A stretch of DNA of 42,308 nucleotides from Desulfurococcales archaeon (GTDB lineage: Archaea; Thermoproteota; Thermoprotei_A; Sulfolobales; NBVN01). Location of the stretch: positions 1 through 42,308 of the forward strand of contig WAOK01000033.1 in assembly GCA_015521325.1 (NCBI GenBank), in the 5' to 3' direction. Made by a program: the position numbers and the translations under genes. The notes below the pieces were generated by a model. That model was given only the letters and a program-made list of their open reading frames with translations. It was not told the origin of the DNA and ran no database searches. Below are positions 22,632-31,741 of the stretch, in pieces. Position 1 is the stretch's first letter. Each line of letters starts with the position of its first letter.

Positions 22632-23462
22632 ATGCTAGAGAGGCTGCTGGGAAGGTATCTGGCGACAAGGAAGTACGAGAGCCCCGCCGACCTAGCTGAG
22701 ATACTGAAGTCACTGATCGACGGGCATCACAGGGTAAACATCTACGACGCATCAGGCACCACGCTACTGGCCTACACAGACCCGGAGAGGGGCAAGGTAC
22801 TCCTAATAGGTCTGGACAGCGAGGAAAGGCCTACAGAGCCACCGGACATAAGCGAGCTAAGGGAAGGGTACGTCGAGATCTTCGCGCTGAGCAAGGAAAC
22901 CCAAGCAATGGATCTGGACATAATATCGCATGAAGCCAGGGTCAACGGTAAGGACTTGAAGGAACTAATGAGAGAGGTGAGCATCGAAGAGCTGGAGCAC
23001 GCGGCCGGCACCGGCAGGAAGGCAGGCGAGGAAGTAGGTGAGGAGGCCGGCCTCGAGAGCCTCTATCGGGAGATGAAGGACTTTATGGACGTCGACGAGC
23101 TCCTCTCCACGGCACTGACGAAGCCCAGCGGTATAGCGAAGATACTTGTAGTAACGGAGGAGGTCGTCATCCATAACATAGGCCTCGAGGAGGCGCTCTC
23201 ACTCATCCGTAACTACATGCTCTCCCCACGCATAAAGAACCTGGCCATAAGGCTCAAAGCAGGGGACAACGAGGCATGGCTAATCAAGCTGGGTGGGAAG
23301 GCCGGCGTGGCCCTCATCAAGGGAGGGAGGCCCGTCCTGTGGGGGTCCGACGTAATTAAGAGGCTGCCCGAGGTCGATAAGTACGTAAAGAGGGTGATGA
23401 GGGACGTCGGTAAGGTCGACATGCACGTTTACATGCTCCCGGAGAAGTTCAGCTATAGCTAG
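22632..23462 (+). CDS. Hypothetical protein, 276 aa
   Basis: ATG start with GCTTAAAATC at 22591-22600 as a TATA candidate. The protein appears soluble. The first ~95 residues look like a mixed alpha/beta domain (NIYDASGTTLLAYTDPERGKVLLIG). A charged linker follows (EELEHAAGTGRKAGEEVGEEAG, ~118-140). The second half repeats the theme (KILVVTEEVVIHNIG, AWLIKLGGKAGVALIKGGRPVLWG). The two halves may be related sensor-like domains, as in proteins that carry duplicated roadblock or profilin-like folds, but I do not recognise the family. It is convergent with the M20 gene. Confidence 0.65.
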   Translation: MLERLLGRYLATRKYESPADLAEILKSLIDGHHRVNIYDASGTTLLAYTDPERGKVLLIGLDSEERPTEPPDISELREGYVEIFALSKETQAMDLDIISHEARVNGKDLKELMREVSIEELEHAAGTGRKAGEEVGEEAGLESLYREMKDFMDVDELLSTALTKPSGIAKILVVTEEVVIHNIGLEEALSLIRNYMLSPRIKNLAIRLKAGDNEAWLIKLGGKAGVALIKGGRPVLWGSDVIKRLPEVDKYVKRVMRDVGKVDMHVYMLPEKFSYS

Positions 23463-23488
23463 GCCGGGCCCCAGAAGGTTTTACGCGC

Positions 23489-24685
23489 TCAAATAGGGCC
23501 CCTCCCCCTTAACTGGCTCAGAAACTTCCCGAGCGCGTGGGTTAAGGCCACTATACCCTCCACAGCGTGCCTTATCTCCTCCACCCTAACCCTCTCGTTC
23601 GGCTTATGCGCCAGCGCCGGGTTGCCTGGGCCGAACCCCACCGTCGGCACGTGCGCCTCCCCGGCAACGTAGGTGGCGTCGGTGCTGAAGCGCCAGTAAC
23701 CGACCTCGGCGAAGGGGTTAACGGCTCTCGCCGCCCTGTGGGCCGCCTTGATGAGGGGTTCGTTATTGTTTATCCACCCGGGGAAGAACTCCCTGACCCT
23801 AACGACCTCACCCGTGTAGAACCTGAGCTCCTCCTCAACTATGCCGAGCCTGCACCCGAGGCCCGAAGCCTTTATGGGCTCGCACGCGGGCGAGAGCCTC
23901 GAGACCAGGTCCTCGGGCCTCGTGCCCGGCAAGGGCCTTGCGTCGACGATGACCCTGCACGTGTCAGGTATCTGGGGCGTCACCTTAGGAGAGCAGTCTA
24001 TCCTGGTAGCGACGGCGGTCTCCCTCCCGAGGCCCTCCATCGACGGGAGGCCCTGCGATATCTTCGTGAGTATGTTGATGAACGCCGCCGCTCCCTCAAG
24101 GGCGTTCCTCCCCTCCCACGGCATGGACGCGTGTGCCGATACACCGGTTATGAGTGCCTCCAGCACCGCCCTACCCCTGTGCCCGACCATCAGGTTGAGG
24201 TTGCTCGGCTCAGCGACCAGCGCCGCTCCCGGGAGGCCCCTGCCCATGACCTCCCTCAGGCCCCTCCTTATAGCTACGCCCTCAGCCGTCTCCTCATGAG
24301 TCGTTAGCACGACGATGATGTCGTAGTCAGTCTCCTTAACGTGCTCGAGCGAGGCGATTATGGCGGCCACGCCCGACTTCATATCAACCGAGCCCCTCCC
24401 AACCAGCCACCCATCAACCACCCTGCCCTCGAACGGCGGGTACTCCCAGGCAGAGGGGTCGCCCACGTCGACGGTGTCGAGGTGCCCGGTTAGGAGGACA
24501 GTGCCTGCCGATCCCCCAGTCAGCCTGGCGAGGACGCAGCCTAGGGGCCCTATCCACGCCCTATCAACGCCGACCTCATTAAGGGCCTCAAGCGCCACCC
24601 TAGCCGCCTCGGCCTCCTCCCCGGGAAGGGACCTCGCCCTCACGAGGTCCGCGGCGAGCTTGACGACGTCCAAGCGGTACCCCAC
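23489..24685 (-). CDS. M20-family metallopeptidase/deacylase (ArgE/DapE/LysK type)
   Basis: A dinuclear zinc amidohydrolase: GHLDTVD (first His ~68), GRGSVDMKSG (bridging Asp ~100), THEET (catalytic Glu-Glu), AEPSN (next ligand) and AHKPNERV (last His near the C-terminus). The dimerisation domain with VSAHASMPWEGRNALEGAAAFI lies between. It probably removes an acyl group from an amino acid or trims a dipeptide; the substrate could be N-acetyl-ornithine, N-acetyl-lysine, succinyl-DAP or a peptide. The frame is open to 24934, but GTTATATTAC at 24701-24710 points to a leaderless GTG at 24685. That gives 398 aa, the normal family length, without overlapping the divergent gene. Confidence 0.88.
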   Translation of the reverse strand: MGYRLDVVKLAADLVRARSLPGEEAEAARVALEALNEVGVDRAWIGPLGCVLARLTGGSAGTVLLTGHLDTVDVGDPSAWEYPPFEGRVVDGWLVGRGSVDMKSGVAAIIASLEHVKETDYDIIVVLTTHEETAEGVAIRRGLREVMGRGLPGAALVAEPSNLNLMVGHRGRAVLEALITGVSAHASMPWEGRNALEGAAAFINILTKISQGLPSMEGLGRETAVATRIDCSPKVTPQIPDTCRVIVDARPLPGTRPEDLVSRLSPACEPIKASGLGCRLGIVEEELRFYTGEVVRVREFFPGWINNNEPLIKAAHRAARAVNPFAEVGYWRFSTDATYVAGEAHVPTVGFGPGNPALAHKPNERVRVEEIRHAVEGIVALTHALGKFLSQLRGRGPI

Positions 24686-24700
24686 TAACTCATTAAGGAA

Positions 24701-24710
24701 GTAATATAAC
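24701..24710 (-). promoter_or_regulatory. TATA box of the M20 gene
   Basis: GTTATATTAC on the minus strand lies 16-25 bases before GTG 24685, so transcription would start at or next to the start codon. The box falls inside the longer alternative frame and supports the shorter protein. Confidence 0.5.
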
Positions 24711-24778
24711 CTGAGCACGCCTCCCGGCCGCAGGGTCCGTGCCCGTGTTCGATTACCTAGAAATAGTGTTTCAGTGCT

Positions 24779-24788
24779 TAGCCTTATC
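24779..24788 (+). promoter_or_regulatory. Promoter element shared by the two beta-propeller genes (first copy)
   Basis: TAGCCTTATC ends 31 bases before GTG 24820; the identical decamer lies 33 bases before GTG 27288 of the paralogue. CCTTATC is a reasonable TATA box and GGTGGT at 24811-24816 a Shine-Dalgarno. Confidence 0.55.
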
Positions 24789-24819
24789 ACTCCATTAACT
24801 AAGCCGTGTCGGTGGTATC

Positions 24820-27177
24820 GTGAGGGCCTCCACCATATCGGCGGCGGCAGCGATCGTTGCTGCTGTCCTGGCCTCAGTAGCCGCCCTCTACGGCCCGCAC
24901 ACAAGTACTGAGCACTCGGGCGCTCCCTCATCAATCATGACGCTAGGACTCCCTGGCAGTGTGCCGCCGGAGGAGGTCTCCGCAATACTTAACGGCTCCG
25001 GCCCGGGCCCCCTCCCACCCTTGACCTTTAGGGGGATAATCCTCCTCGGCCCAGCCTCGGGCTCCGTTCAAGAGTACCTTGGATCACTGGGGGAGTCCGC
25101 CACGGGACAGCCTGTCCCAGGCATTGATGAAGGTGACATACTGAAGCTTGCCTCGCCGTACGCCCTGTACGTGAGCCGGGAGACACTGTACCTCATCAGG
25201 CTGTGGCCACCGAGCAATATGAGCGTGGCTGATAAGGTCATGCTCCCCAACATAGTGAAGGAGGGCCTAGCCAAACTCAACAGGACATGGTGGGTACCGA
25301 TACTCGTCAGGAACCCTCAAGTGCTGGTCCACGGCGACGCCGTGGTCGTGGCCTTCGTATACTTCTCCCATCACCTGCCGGGGTTCATAGCCTGCGGTAG
25401 GGCGGCCGAGGTAAGCATGGCTATAGGTGGGGAAAACGTGAGCCTCAAGATACCGGTATGTAGGGCCCTCGGCGACGAGTACGGAACCGCTGTAGCGGTC
25501 TTCAAGATCGGCGAAGGCAGGTTAGAGGCGGTGGCGCTACACCTGATCGAGGGGATGGCCCTCATCAACTCAAGGCTCGAGGAAGGTATCGCCTACTTCT
25601 TCCTTAGGCCAGTAAACCCCGTCATGACAGGTAAGGAAAGAATAGACAGCGTGCCAGTAATTGATGCCGGCCCATCATACATCGCCGCCGCCTCACCCTA
25701 CGGCAACTCAATAATAACGGTGGTTGCCCTCAACCCCGAGACCGGAGAGGTCGGTGTGACAAACGTCGCCCTGCCGCTGGCGGAGGTGACGAGGAAGATA
25801 TCGGTCTTCATGAGGAACCACACAGCATACATCCTCCTAACTGGCGGGCCGGGAGTAAGTGATGAGGCCCTAGCCGAGAAAATGATCGCCTGCGCAGACA
25901 ACGCGCCGAAAGGGCTAAGGGAGAGGCTTGAGGGATTAGGTAGCGGAGCGTCCCCCGACGAAGTACTGGGCGCTGTGAAGGAGTGGGCTGAGGACGTTCA
26001 AGAGGATGTCCTACCTATCATAAAGTGGTTAATACAGGCAGCTGGCAACGACCTGACCACCCTAAACAACACCATGAACAGGCTCAGACCGCCCTCGGAA
26101 TACAGGGAGGGCGTCGAGAAAGCGGAGGAGGAACTCGACAGGATGAGCGACTTCCTAAGCTGTGTCGCCGCCGTCGGCGACGGGGTCACGGCCTCGTCGA
26201 CGAGGATCGTGAAAATGGTGTTCCAGGGGTTGGTCGGCTCCGTTAGAGGGTCGGCCGAGGTCCCTGGCAAGGTACTTGACGGGTTCGGCGTGCACGATAC
26301 CGGGCAGTACCTTTACGTTTTGACGACGGATACCCCGGGCAAGCTATACTTAGCGGTCCGCCCCCTCAGCTTCAGCATAGTGTACGGTACCGTGCCGCCC
26401 TTATTCACCGATAACGGGTCAATACAGCACCGCATCGACAGGGCTGAGATATGGGGAACGGTTCATAGCGCCATCAACATAGCGTGGGCCCTTGAGTGGC
26501 TGAAGGCAGCGAACAGCTTAAGGGACATCGTCACAGCAGAACCGAGCCCGAGGGCTAAGCCATCCTCGTCCCTCTACATACTAAGGGAGATCGACCTCTC
26601 AACCGTCGCCTCCCTCACCGACCTAGCTCCCGGGGTGACGGTGCGAGTAGCTAAGTATGTGGGGAACTACCTCTACCTCGTGACTTACGAGCGTAAGAAC
26701 CCGCTCTACGCCGTCGATATCAGCGACCCCACCGATCCGGAGGCGCTGGGCTGGCTCGGGCTGCCTGGTTACAGCAAGTACCTGTTCCCGTTGGGTGATA
26801 GGTACCTAGTTGGCCTGAGTACTGAGAACTTAACACGGCTCAGGGTAGACCTGTACGACATTAGTGACCCGACCAACATAGTGAGGGCCTCGAGCACCCT
26901 CGCAGTGCCCGGCTCACTAACCACCGATCACCGCTCATTCCGGCCAATAAGCAACGACACCTTCACCGTATTCGTCACCGACCCCGAGCAGGGTAGGGGC
27001 GTGGCCGTGTTCAAAGTAGTGCCTGGTGATGTGCTCAGCTACCTTGGTTTCGTCAGCGTTGATAGCCCGCTGAGGTTCGCCACAATAGACGGGGTTCTTT
27101 ACGCTTTCGGAGAGGAGTTCATCATGGCGGCAGACCTGAGAAGCCTCGAAACCGTCGCCGGCATAAGCCTCACTTAA
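24820..27177 (+). CDS. Secreted beta-propeller domain protein, copy 1 (785 aa)
   Basis: The signal peptide (RASTISAAAAIVAAVLASVAAL) is followed by a region containing PVPGIDEGDILKLASPYALY (~98-117), the hallmark of the archaeal/bacterial 'beta propeller domain' family (secreted proteins distantly related to WD40). Blades follow, for example YVGNYLYLVTYE, YAVDISDPTDPEALGWLGLPGY, DLYDISDPTNIVRASS and the closing AVFKVVPGD. A helical insertion (~347-460, DEALAEKMIACADNAPKG through EELDRMSDFLSCVAAVGDG) interrupts the propeller. It is paralogous to the next gene through the whole length. There is no C-terminal anchor, so it is probably released or held by the surface layer. The role is unknown; a binding or scaffold function fits the fold. 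Confidence 0.85.
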   Translation: MRASTISAAAAIVAAVLASVAALYGPHTSTEHSGAPSSIMTLGLPGSVPPEEVSAILNGSGPGPLPPLTFRGIILLGPASGSVQEYLGSLGESATGQPVPGIDEGDILKLASPYALYVSRETLYLIRLWPPSNMSVADKVMLPNIVKEGLAKLNRTWWVPILVRNPQVLVHGDAVVVAFVYFSHHLPGFIACGRAAEVSMAIGGENVSLKIPVCRALGDEYGTAVAVFKIGEGRLEAVALHLIEGMALINSRLEEGIAYFFLRPVNPVMTGKERIDSVPVIDAGPSYIAAASPYGNSIITVVALNPETGEVGVTNVALPLAEVTRKISVFMRNHTAYILLTGGPGVSDEALAEKMIACADNAPKGLRERLEGLGSGASPDEVLGAVKEWAEDVQEDVLPIIKWLIQAAGNDLTTLNNTMNRLRPPSEYREGVEKAEEELDRMSDFLSCVAAVGDGVTASSTRIVKMVFQGLVGSVRGSAEVPGKVLDGFGVHDTGQYLYVLTTDTPGKLYLAVRPLSFSIVYGTVPPLFTDNGSIQHRIDRAEIWGTVHSAINIAWALEWLKAANSLRDIVTAEPSPRAKPSSSLYILREIDLSTVASLTDLAPGVTVRVAKYVGNYLYLVTYERKNPLYAVDISDPTDPEALGWLGLPGYSKYLFPLGDRYLVGLSTENLTRLRVDLYDISDPTNIVRASSTLAVPGSLTTDHRSFRPISNDTFTVFVTDPEQGRGVAVFKVVPGDVLSYLGFVSVDSPLRFATIDGVLYAFGEEFIMAADLRSLETVAGISLT

Positions 27178-27244
27178 GGCCATAGGGCCCTCTTTTCCCG
27201 TTACCGAAACCTGTTCGAGAGACTGGAACCCATGTTTCACTACC

Positions 27245-27254
27245 TAGCCTTATC
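27245..27254 (+). promoter_or_regulatory. Promoter element shared by the two beta-propeller genes (second copy)
   Basis: The same TAGCCTTATC decamer as at 24779-24788, 33 bases before GTG 27288. It shows the second gene has its own promoter, and its spacing decides the start codon. Confidence 0.55.
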
Positions 27255-27287
27255 TTCTCAGTAGTGACCCCATAACCGGTGCTAATC

Positions 27288-29756
27288 GTGAGGCTCACTG
27301 CAGTCTTAGGCGCCATCGCCCTCATCGCCGCTATAGCGGCTTCGGCTGCACTGTACCTGGTGCCACACCCGACCCAGCCGGTGACGCATACAGTGACTAC
27401 CCCGCCCCCGGCAGGGGAGATAGTGACTTACGGCCAGGCCGGCGAGGTCAGCCCTGAAGAGGCGAGGGAGATCCTGTTTGGGTCAAGGCGCGCCGAACTC
27501 CCGCTATTCCCCGTAGTAAAGGCAGGGTACTTAGGGGTGCCTGAGGGAGCACCGATCACGGCCCCCGTGATGGTGCCGGAGGCGTCCCTCGGCGGGGGAG
27601 AGTACGAGTACACCCAGACGAACGTGCAGGTGCCCGGCGTCGATGAGGGCGACATCCTCAAGCTGGCGCCGCCTTACGGACTCTACCTAGCGAGGGGCAG
27701 CCTCTACCTACTCAGGCTCTGGCCCCCGGAGAACCTCAGCATCATCGGCGAGAGCGCCCTCTCCGGCATCGTGTATGACGCCATATCCTCCGGCGCGATA
27801 AACGCCAGCACTGATGACTACGGGATCAGCGCCAGCGGAGGCCAGATCCTGGTGGTCGGCGACACCGCCGTGGTCGCGTTCACCTACCAGGTCATCCCGT
27901 CCGGTCCTCAATACTCGTGCACTAGTAACGAGACGCTCAACGTGACCGTCTCCGGCCACGAGTTCACGTTCGTCGTACCGAGGTGCTACCCGGTACCAAG
28001 CCTTCGGGGCACTATAGTGGCCACCTACAGGTTCGGTGACGAAGGTCTCCAGCTGGTCGGGTACCACGTCCTTTCGGGGCTGAGGCTAATTGAGTCAAGA
28101 CTCAGCGGCGGCGTGGTCTACCTATTCACCATGCCCTACACGTGGGTACCCACCGGCGAGGAAGGCGTGGACGGTGTTGGTGTCCTGGAGGCGGGCCCGA
28201 CCTACGTCATCGGCACCCCGGGAATGGTCAATACACTGGTAACAATCGCCGCCATAAGTCCGGGCACCGGAGAGGTCGGCGTGACAAACGTCATCCTCCC
28301 CGCTGAGGCAGTGGCCGGCAACGTCATCGTGTACATGAGGGAGGGAACGGCATACCTCATCACTAGGGACATGGCCCCGCCAGTGAGGGCTGAGGACATC
28401 GCTAAGGCGATTAGGGCCTGCGCTTGGAAGGCACCTGAAGACCTCAGGCAGAGGCTGGAGGCCCTGGGCCCGAACGCCTCACCGGATGATGTGCTAGCAG
28501 CGATTAAGTCCTGGGGTGAGGAGATGGAGAAGGAGCTGGCCCCCCTCGTCGAGTGGGTTCACGACATAACAGGAGGGATAATAACGGCGTACCCAACGAT
28601 GATCGATTGGGACGAGGAACTCACTCTGCCGGAGGATCTGAGCGAGCTACTCAGCAGCATCCACAAGGAAATGGATGTTATGGGCGAGTTCAGTGAGTGC
28701 GTGAGCGATGAACTCGGGAACTTGAGCGCTGCCTCAACAACCGTCGTTAAGGTAGTGTTTAGTGGGTTGAGCGGCGCAGTAGCAGCCTCGGCCAAGGTCC
28801 CTGGCACAGTATATGATAGGTTCGCGGTTCACGAGGACGGCAACTACCTCTACATAGTCACGACGGAGGAGCTAGGGCGCGCCTACCTACTCCCGCAGAC
28901 CCTACCACACATAGTAATCGGCGCCCCCTACGGCCCATACCCCGAGGGGGAGGCCAAGATACCGTTCTGGGTACTCATTACCGAGGTATTCAGTAGCATC
29001 GAAAGCCTCGACTACCTCGAGAACATGTCCGACCTGACAGACCTAGTCATTGTGGTACCCATGTGGGGCCAGCCGACAGGATCGTCGCTATACGTGCTCA
29101 ACGCCTCCGACCTCACCCAGGTCTCCTCCCTCACAGGCATAGCGCCTGGTGAGAGGGTCTACGCCGCCAGATACGTCGGTAACTACCTATACCTCGTGAC
29201 GTTCAGGAGGGTTGACCCACTGTTCGGCATAGACGTAAGCGACCCGACTAACCCGAGGGTACTTGGCTGGCTAGAGATACCTGGGTACAGCGAGTACCTT
29301 CACCCATGGGGCGACAAGTACCTTGTGGGTGTCGGGGTCGGTGAGTCATGGAGTCTCAAGGTGGATCTGTATGACGTGAGCGACCCAAGCAACATAACGA
29401 GGGTCTCGAGCGTTGAGGTGAGCGGTTGGTCCCAGGCGCTCTGGGAGCACCACGCCTTCCAACCAATAGATAACCAGACGTTCGCCATACCGGTGATGTT
29501 CTCTGATAAGGGCACCGGCATAGCCGTGTTCCAGGTAATGCCTGATGAGGGCCTGAAGTACCTCGGCACGGTGGGTGTGGAGGGCCCGCAGAGGTCTGCG
29601 AGGATCAATGACGTGCTCTACGCCTTCGGCTATGACTCTGTGGTCGCTGCCTCGTTCCCAGACCTGGGTGTCATTGCTCAGATACAGCTCTTTGAGGGGG
29701 GCGTGCATCCAGGCGTGACTACCGTGACTGTTGTGGAGACGGGAACCCCGGGCTGA
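27288..29756 (+). CDS. Secreted beta-propeller domain protein, copy 2 (822 aa)
   Basis: Paralogue of the preceding gene: signal peptide (RLTAVLGAIALIAAIAASAAL), a Thr/Pro linker, TNVQVPGVDEGDILKLAPPY (~111-130), the same helical insertion (~367-484, AEDIAKAIRACAWKAPEDLR and following), and matching C-terminal blades (YVGNYLYLVTFR, FGIDVSDPTNPRVLGWLEIPGY, DLYDVSDPSNITRVSS). It ends with a Thr/Val tail. The frame is open from GTG 27279, but GTG 27288 gives the same GTGAGG start context and promoter spacing as copy 1. The two are diverged but colinear, so this is an old tandem duplication. Function unknown; extracellular. Confidence 0.85.
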   Translation: MRLTAVLGAIALIAAIAASAALYLVPHPTQPVTHTVTTPPPAGEIVTYGQAGEVSPEEAREILFGSRRAELPLFPVVKAGYLGVPEGAPITAPVMVPEASLGGGEYEYTQTNVQVPGVDEGDILKLAPPYGLYLARGSLYLLRLWPPENLSIIGESALSGIVYDAISSGAINASTDDYGISASGGQILVVGDTAVVAFTYQVIPSGPQYSCTSNETLNVTVSGHEFTFVVPRCYPVPSLRGTIVATYRFGDEGLQLVGYHVLSGLRLIESRLSGGVVYLFTMPYTWVPTGEEGVDGVGVLEAGPTYVIGTPGMVNTLVTIAAISPGTGEVGVTNVILPAEAVAGNVIVYMREGTAYLITRDMAPPVRAEDIAKAIRACAWKAPEDLRQRLEALGPNASPDDVLAAIKSWGEEMEKELAPLVEWVHDITGGIITAYPTMIDWDEELTLPEDLSELLSSIHKEMDVMGEFSECVSDELGNLSAASTTVVKVVFSGLSGAVAASAKVPGTVYDRFAVHEDGNYLYIVTTEELGRAYLLPQTLPHIVIGAPYGPYPEGEAKIPFWVLITEVFSSIESLDYLENMSDLTDLVIVVPMWGQPTGSSLYVLNASDLTQVSSLTGIAPGERVYAARYVGNYLYLVTFRRVDPLFGIDVSDPTNPRVLGWLEIPGYSEYLHPWGDKYLVGVGVGESWSLKVDLYDVSDPSNITRVSSVEVSGWSQALWEHHAFQPIDNQTFAIPVMFSDKGTGIAVFQVMPDEGLKYLGTVGVEGPQRSARINDVLYAFGYDSVVAASFPDLGVIAQIQLFEGGVHPGVTTVTVVETGTPG

Positions 29757-29785
29757 GGGAAGGTTTTTCGCCTCTTTTACTAAAC

Positions 29786-29806
29786 ATATATCGGTGACCG
29801 ATATAT
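29786..29806. promoter_or_regulatory. Perfect 21-bp palindrome over the SDR promoter and start
   Basis: ATATATCGGT (29786-29795), a single central base, and ACCGATATAT (29797-29806) form a perfect palindrome. It contains the ATATATC TATA element and reaches the first base of the TTG start at 29806. A dimeric repressor bound here would occlude TATA-box binding and the transcription start. It reads as an operator. Confidence 0.7.
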
Positions 29807-30597
29807 TGAGGCCCTACATAGAGCTCCTGAGCCTCAAAGGCGGGACAGCCCTCATAACGGGGGCTGCTGCAGGGATAAGGGAGGCAACCGCCGCCAGGCT
29901 CGCGGAGCTCGGGGCCAGACTATACCTCGTCGACATCAGTGAGGAGGGGTTCAGCCGAGTCGCAGAGAGGATTAGGGAGGAGGGTGGTGAGGCAGAGTAC
30001 TACGTCGTCGATCTCTCGAGGAAGGAGGAGATCGATGCCCTCTGGGAGGGGCTGAGGGGTAGGGAGCCGGACATACTCATCAATAACGCCGGTGTCTACG
30101 TCTTCCGCGATTTCCTAGAACTTGATGAGGAGACCCTCCGGAGAACGCTCGCCGTCAACCTCGAAGCCGTTGCTTGGATGTGCCAGCACATGATAAGGTC
30201 AAGGATGGGGAGGGGCGGGGTAATAATCAACGTAGCATCAATGGAGGCAGTCCTCCCACTAGCGAGGGGCCTCGCCCACTACAACGCGAGCAAGCTAGGT
30301 GTCATAGCCTTGACTAGGGCGCTGGCGAAGGAGTTCGGGAGGAAGGGATTCAGGGTGAACGCCGTCATCCCCGGAGGCATAGAGACCCCCAGCGTCGAAA
30401 GGCTGAGGAGAGAGGCTCTCACCAAACTCAAGGCAGACCTCATAAGGACAGGGATAGAGTTCAAGATGAGGCTACCCCTCGGCAGGTTCGGGAGGCCAGA
30501 GGAAGTAGCGAACGTCATAGCCTTCCTAGCAACCGACGCAGCCTCATACGTGCACGGGGCGGTCATCCCTGTGGACGGCGAGTTCCTCTCCGCCTAA
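29806..30597 (+). CDS. Short-chain dehydrogenase/reductase (SDR)
   Basis: A 263-aa classical SDR: ALITGAAAGIREA (cofactor loop, residues ~16-27), LVDIS at the end of strand 2 (an acidic residue that favours NAD over NADP), NNAGVYVF (93-100), Ser 145 in NVASMEA and the YNASK pair Tyr 159/Lys 163, then the PGGIETP and C-terminal VHGAVIPVDGEF. The third Gly of the usual TGxxxGIG loop is Arg here (GIR), which is unusual and could alter cofactor binding. The substrate is unknown; sugar alcohols and acyl ketones are both possible. The frame is open to 29731, but TTG 29806 follows the TATA element and avoids overlap with the propeller gene. Confidence 0.88.
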   Translation: MRPYIELLSLKGGTALITGAAAGIREATAARLAELGARLYLVDISEEGFSRVAERIREEGGEAEYYVVDLSRKEEIDALWEGLRGREPDILINNAGVYVFRDFLELDEETLRRTLAVNLEAVAWMCQHMIRSRMGRGGVIINVASMEAVLPLARGLAHYNASKLGVIALTRALAKEFGRKGFRVNAVIPGGIETPSVERLRREALTKLKADLIRTGIEFKMRLPLGRFGRPEEVANVIAFLATDAASYVHGAVIPVDGEFLSA

Positions 30598-30653
30598 CCC
30601 CCCCAACCACGTACGTCCCCCAGGAGTGAATGCTTTAACACCTCGAGCAACCC

Positions 30654-31736
30654 GTGATCTGGGTCGGCAGCTTGATCCGTTCCCTCCCACTAATCATTAT
30701 AGTGGCGATGTTGGCGGCCTTGGCGAGCACCCCGGCCGCAGGCGATCAGGGGCATCACCTGATCTATGAGACCAGGATCACATTCCTTATGGCCGCCAAC
30801 ATGGGCGACCCGGATCACGCGTCCGCTGAGGGTGAGGGAGCAGTAATCGTTGACGTCGTCAATGCCGAAGAAACTGTGAAGGCTGACTTCTCGAGCACTG
30901 TCCGGGTTAGGCTCGACTATGAGGAGCTGCTCGACCTCTTCAGCACACTCAACCGGAGCTGGAGTAAGGAGTTGGGGCCGGGTAAGCTGATAGTGCTTAA
31001 CGAGACGGGAATGAACGCCTTCCTCCGAAGGGTCATTAGGGAGACGAGGCCGGGCCTTATCATCGAGAGAACTGCCCACATGAGCGAGTGGGGCAATAGG
31101 CCCGCCCTGGAGTTGAGGGTAAGGGTCCATAACAATGAGTCGAGGCCCGAGTACCTAATGCTTTACAGGGTCAGCATCAACAGCACATACTACTACGACC
31201 TGAGCACCGGGTACCTTCTCGAGTCGAGCGTGAGGTACTGGGTAATCACGAGCAAGGGCCCCATGCAGGTCTATATGAACGGGTCAGCTGATTACCGCCT
31301 CAGTAACCCGGAAGATCTGCCGGGCCCTGGTAAGGCGAAGACGTATTGGTTCCGCATAGGTTACGACCTAGGGAAAATCATCGTCACATGGGAGGGCGGA
31401 GAAGCCCCTAGGGCGGGCCTCGAGGACGGGAAGATAGTGATTGAGAGCGATGGTTCCAAGATCATGGCAGTGGCGGTTCTCTCACCCTACGAGCCGACGA
31501 TAGAGTTTAGCGGTAGAGAGGTGACCCCTGCGACGCACCCACTCAGCCCTCCGTGGGGCTCGTTCACCATAACCTCTGTGGGTGGTGAGGAGCTGAGGAT
31601 AGGGTTCGGGGAGGTTGTTGACGAGGTGAGCGAGTCACCTCCGGATGAGGGGATCCAGTGGTACGTGATTGCTGTTGCAGCCGCGGTAGCGGCCGCGGCC
31701 GGCGCGGTGGTTGCTATAGTGAAAAGGCGTGGGTGA
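30654..31736 (+). CDS. Surface protein with signal peptide and C-terminal membrane anchor, 360 aa
   Basis: The GTG at 30654 (or TTG 30672, MIRSLPLII) opens a signal peptide (LPLIIIVAMLAALASTPAAG). The ectodomain is beta-rich with Asn sequons (LNRS, LNET, NNES, INST, MNGS) and resembles a two-domain lipid- or ligand-binding sandwich, with no recognised family. It ends with a single helix (WYVIAVAAAVAAAAGAVVAIV) and KRRG, so it is anchored with its C-terminus inside. TGCTTTAACA (~30629-30638) is a TATA candidate, and its position would fit either start. It is convergent with the DUF505-like gene (5-base gap). Confidence 0.7.
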   Translation: MIWVGSLIRSLPLIIIVAMLAALASTPAAGDQGHHLIYETRITFLMAANMGDPDHASAEGEGAVIVDVVNAEETVKADFSSTVRVRLDYEELLDLFSTLNRSWSKELGPGKLIVLNETGMNAFLRRVIRETRPGLIIERTAHMSEWGNRPALELRVRVHNNESRPEYLMLYRVSINSTYYYDLSTGYLLESSVRYWVITSKGPMQVYMNGSADYRLSNPEDLPGPGKAKTYWFRIGYDLGKIIVTWEGGEAPRAGLEDGKIVIESDGSKIMAVAVLSPYEPTIEFSGREVTPATHPLSPPWGSFTITSVGGEELRIGFGEVVDEVSESPPDEGIQWYVIAVAAAVAAAAGAVVAIVKRRG

Positions 31737-31741
31737 CGCCC

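Noticed and set aside
24686-24934. N-terminal extension of the M20 protein
   Set aside because: Arg/Pro-rich antisense sequence overlapping the divergent propeller gene; the TATA box at 24701-24710 and family length favour GTG 24685.
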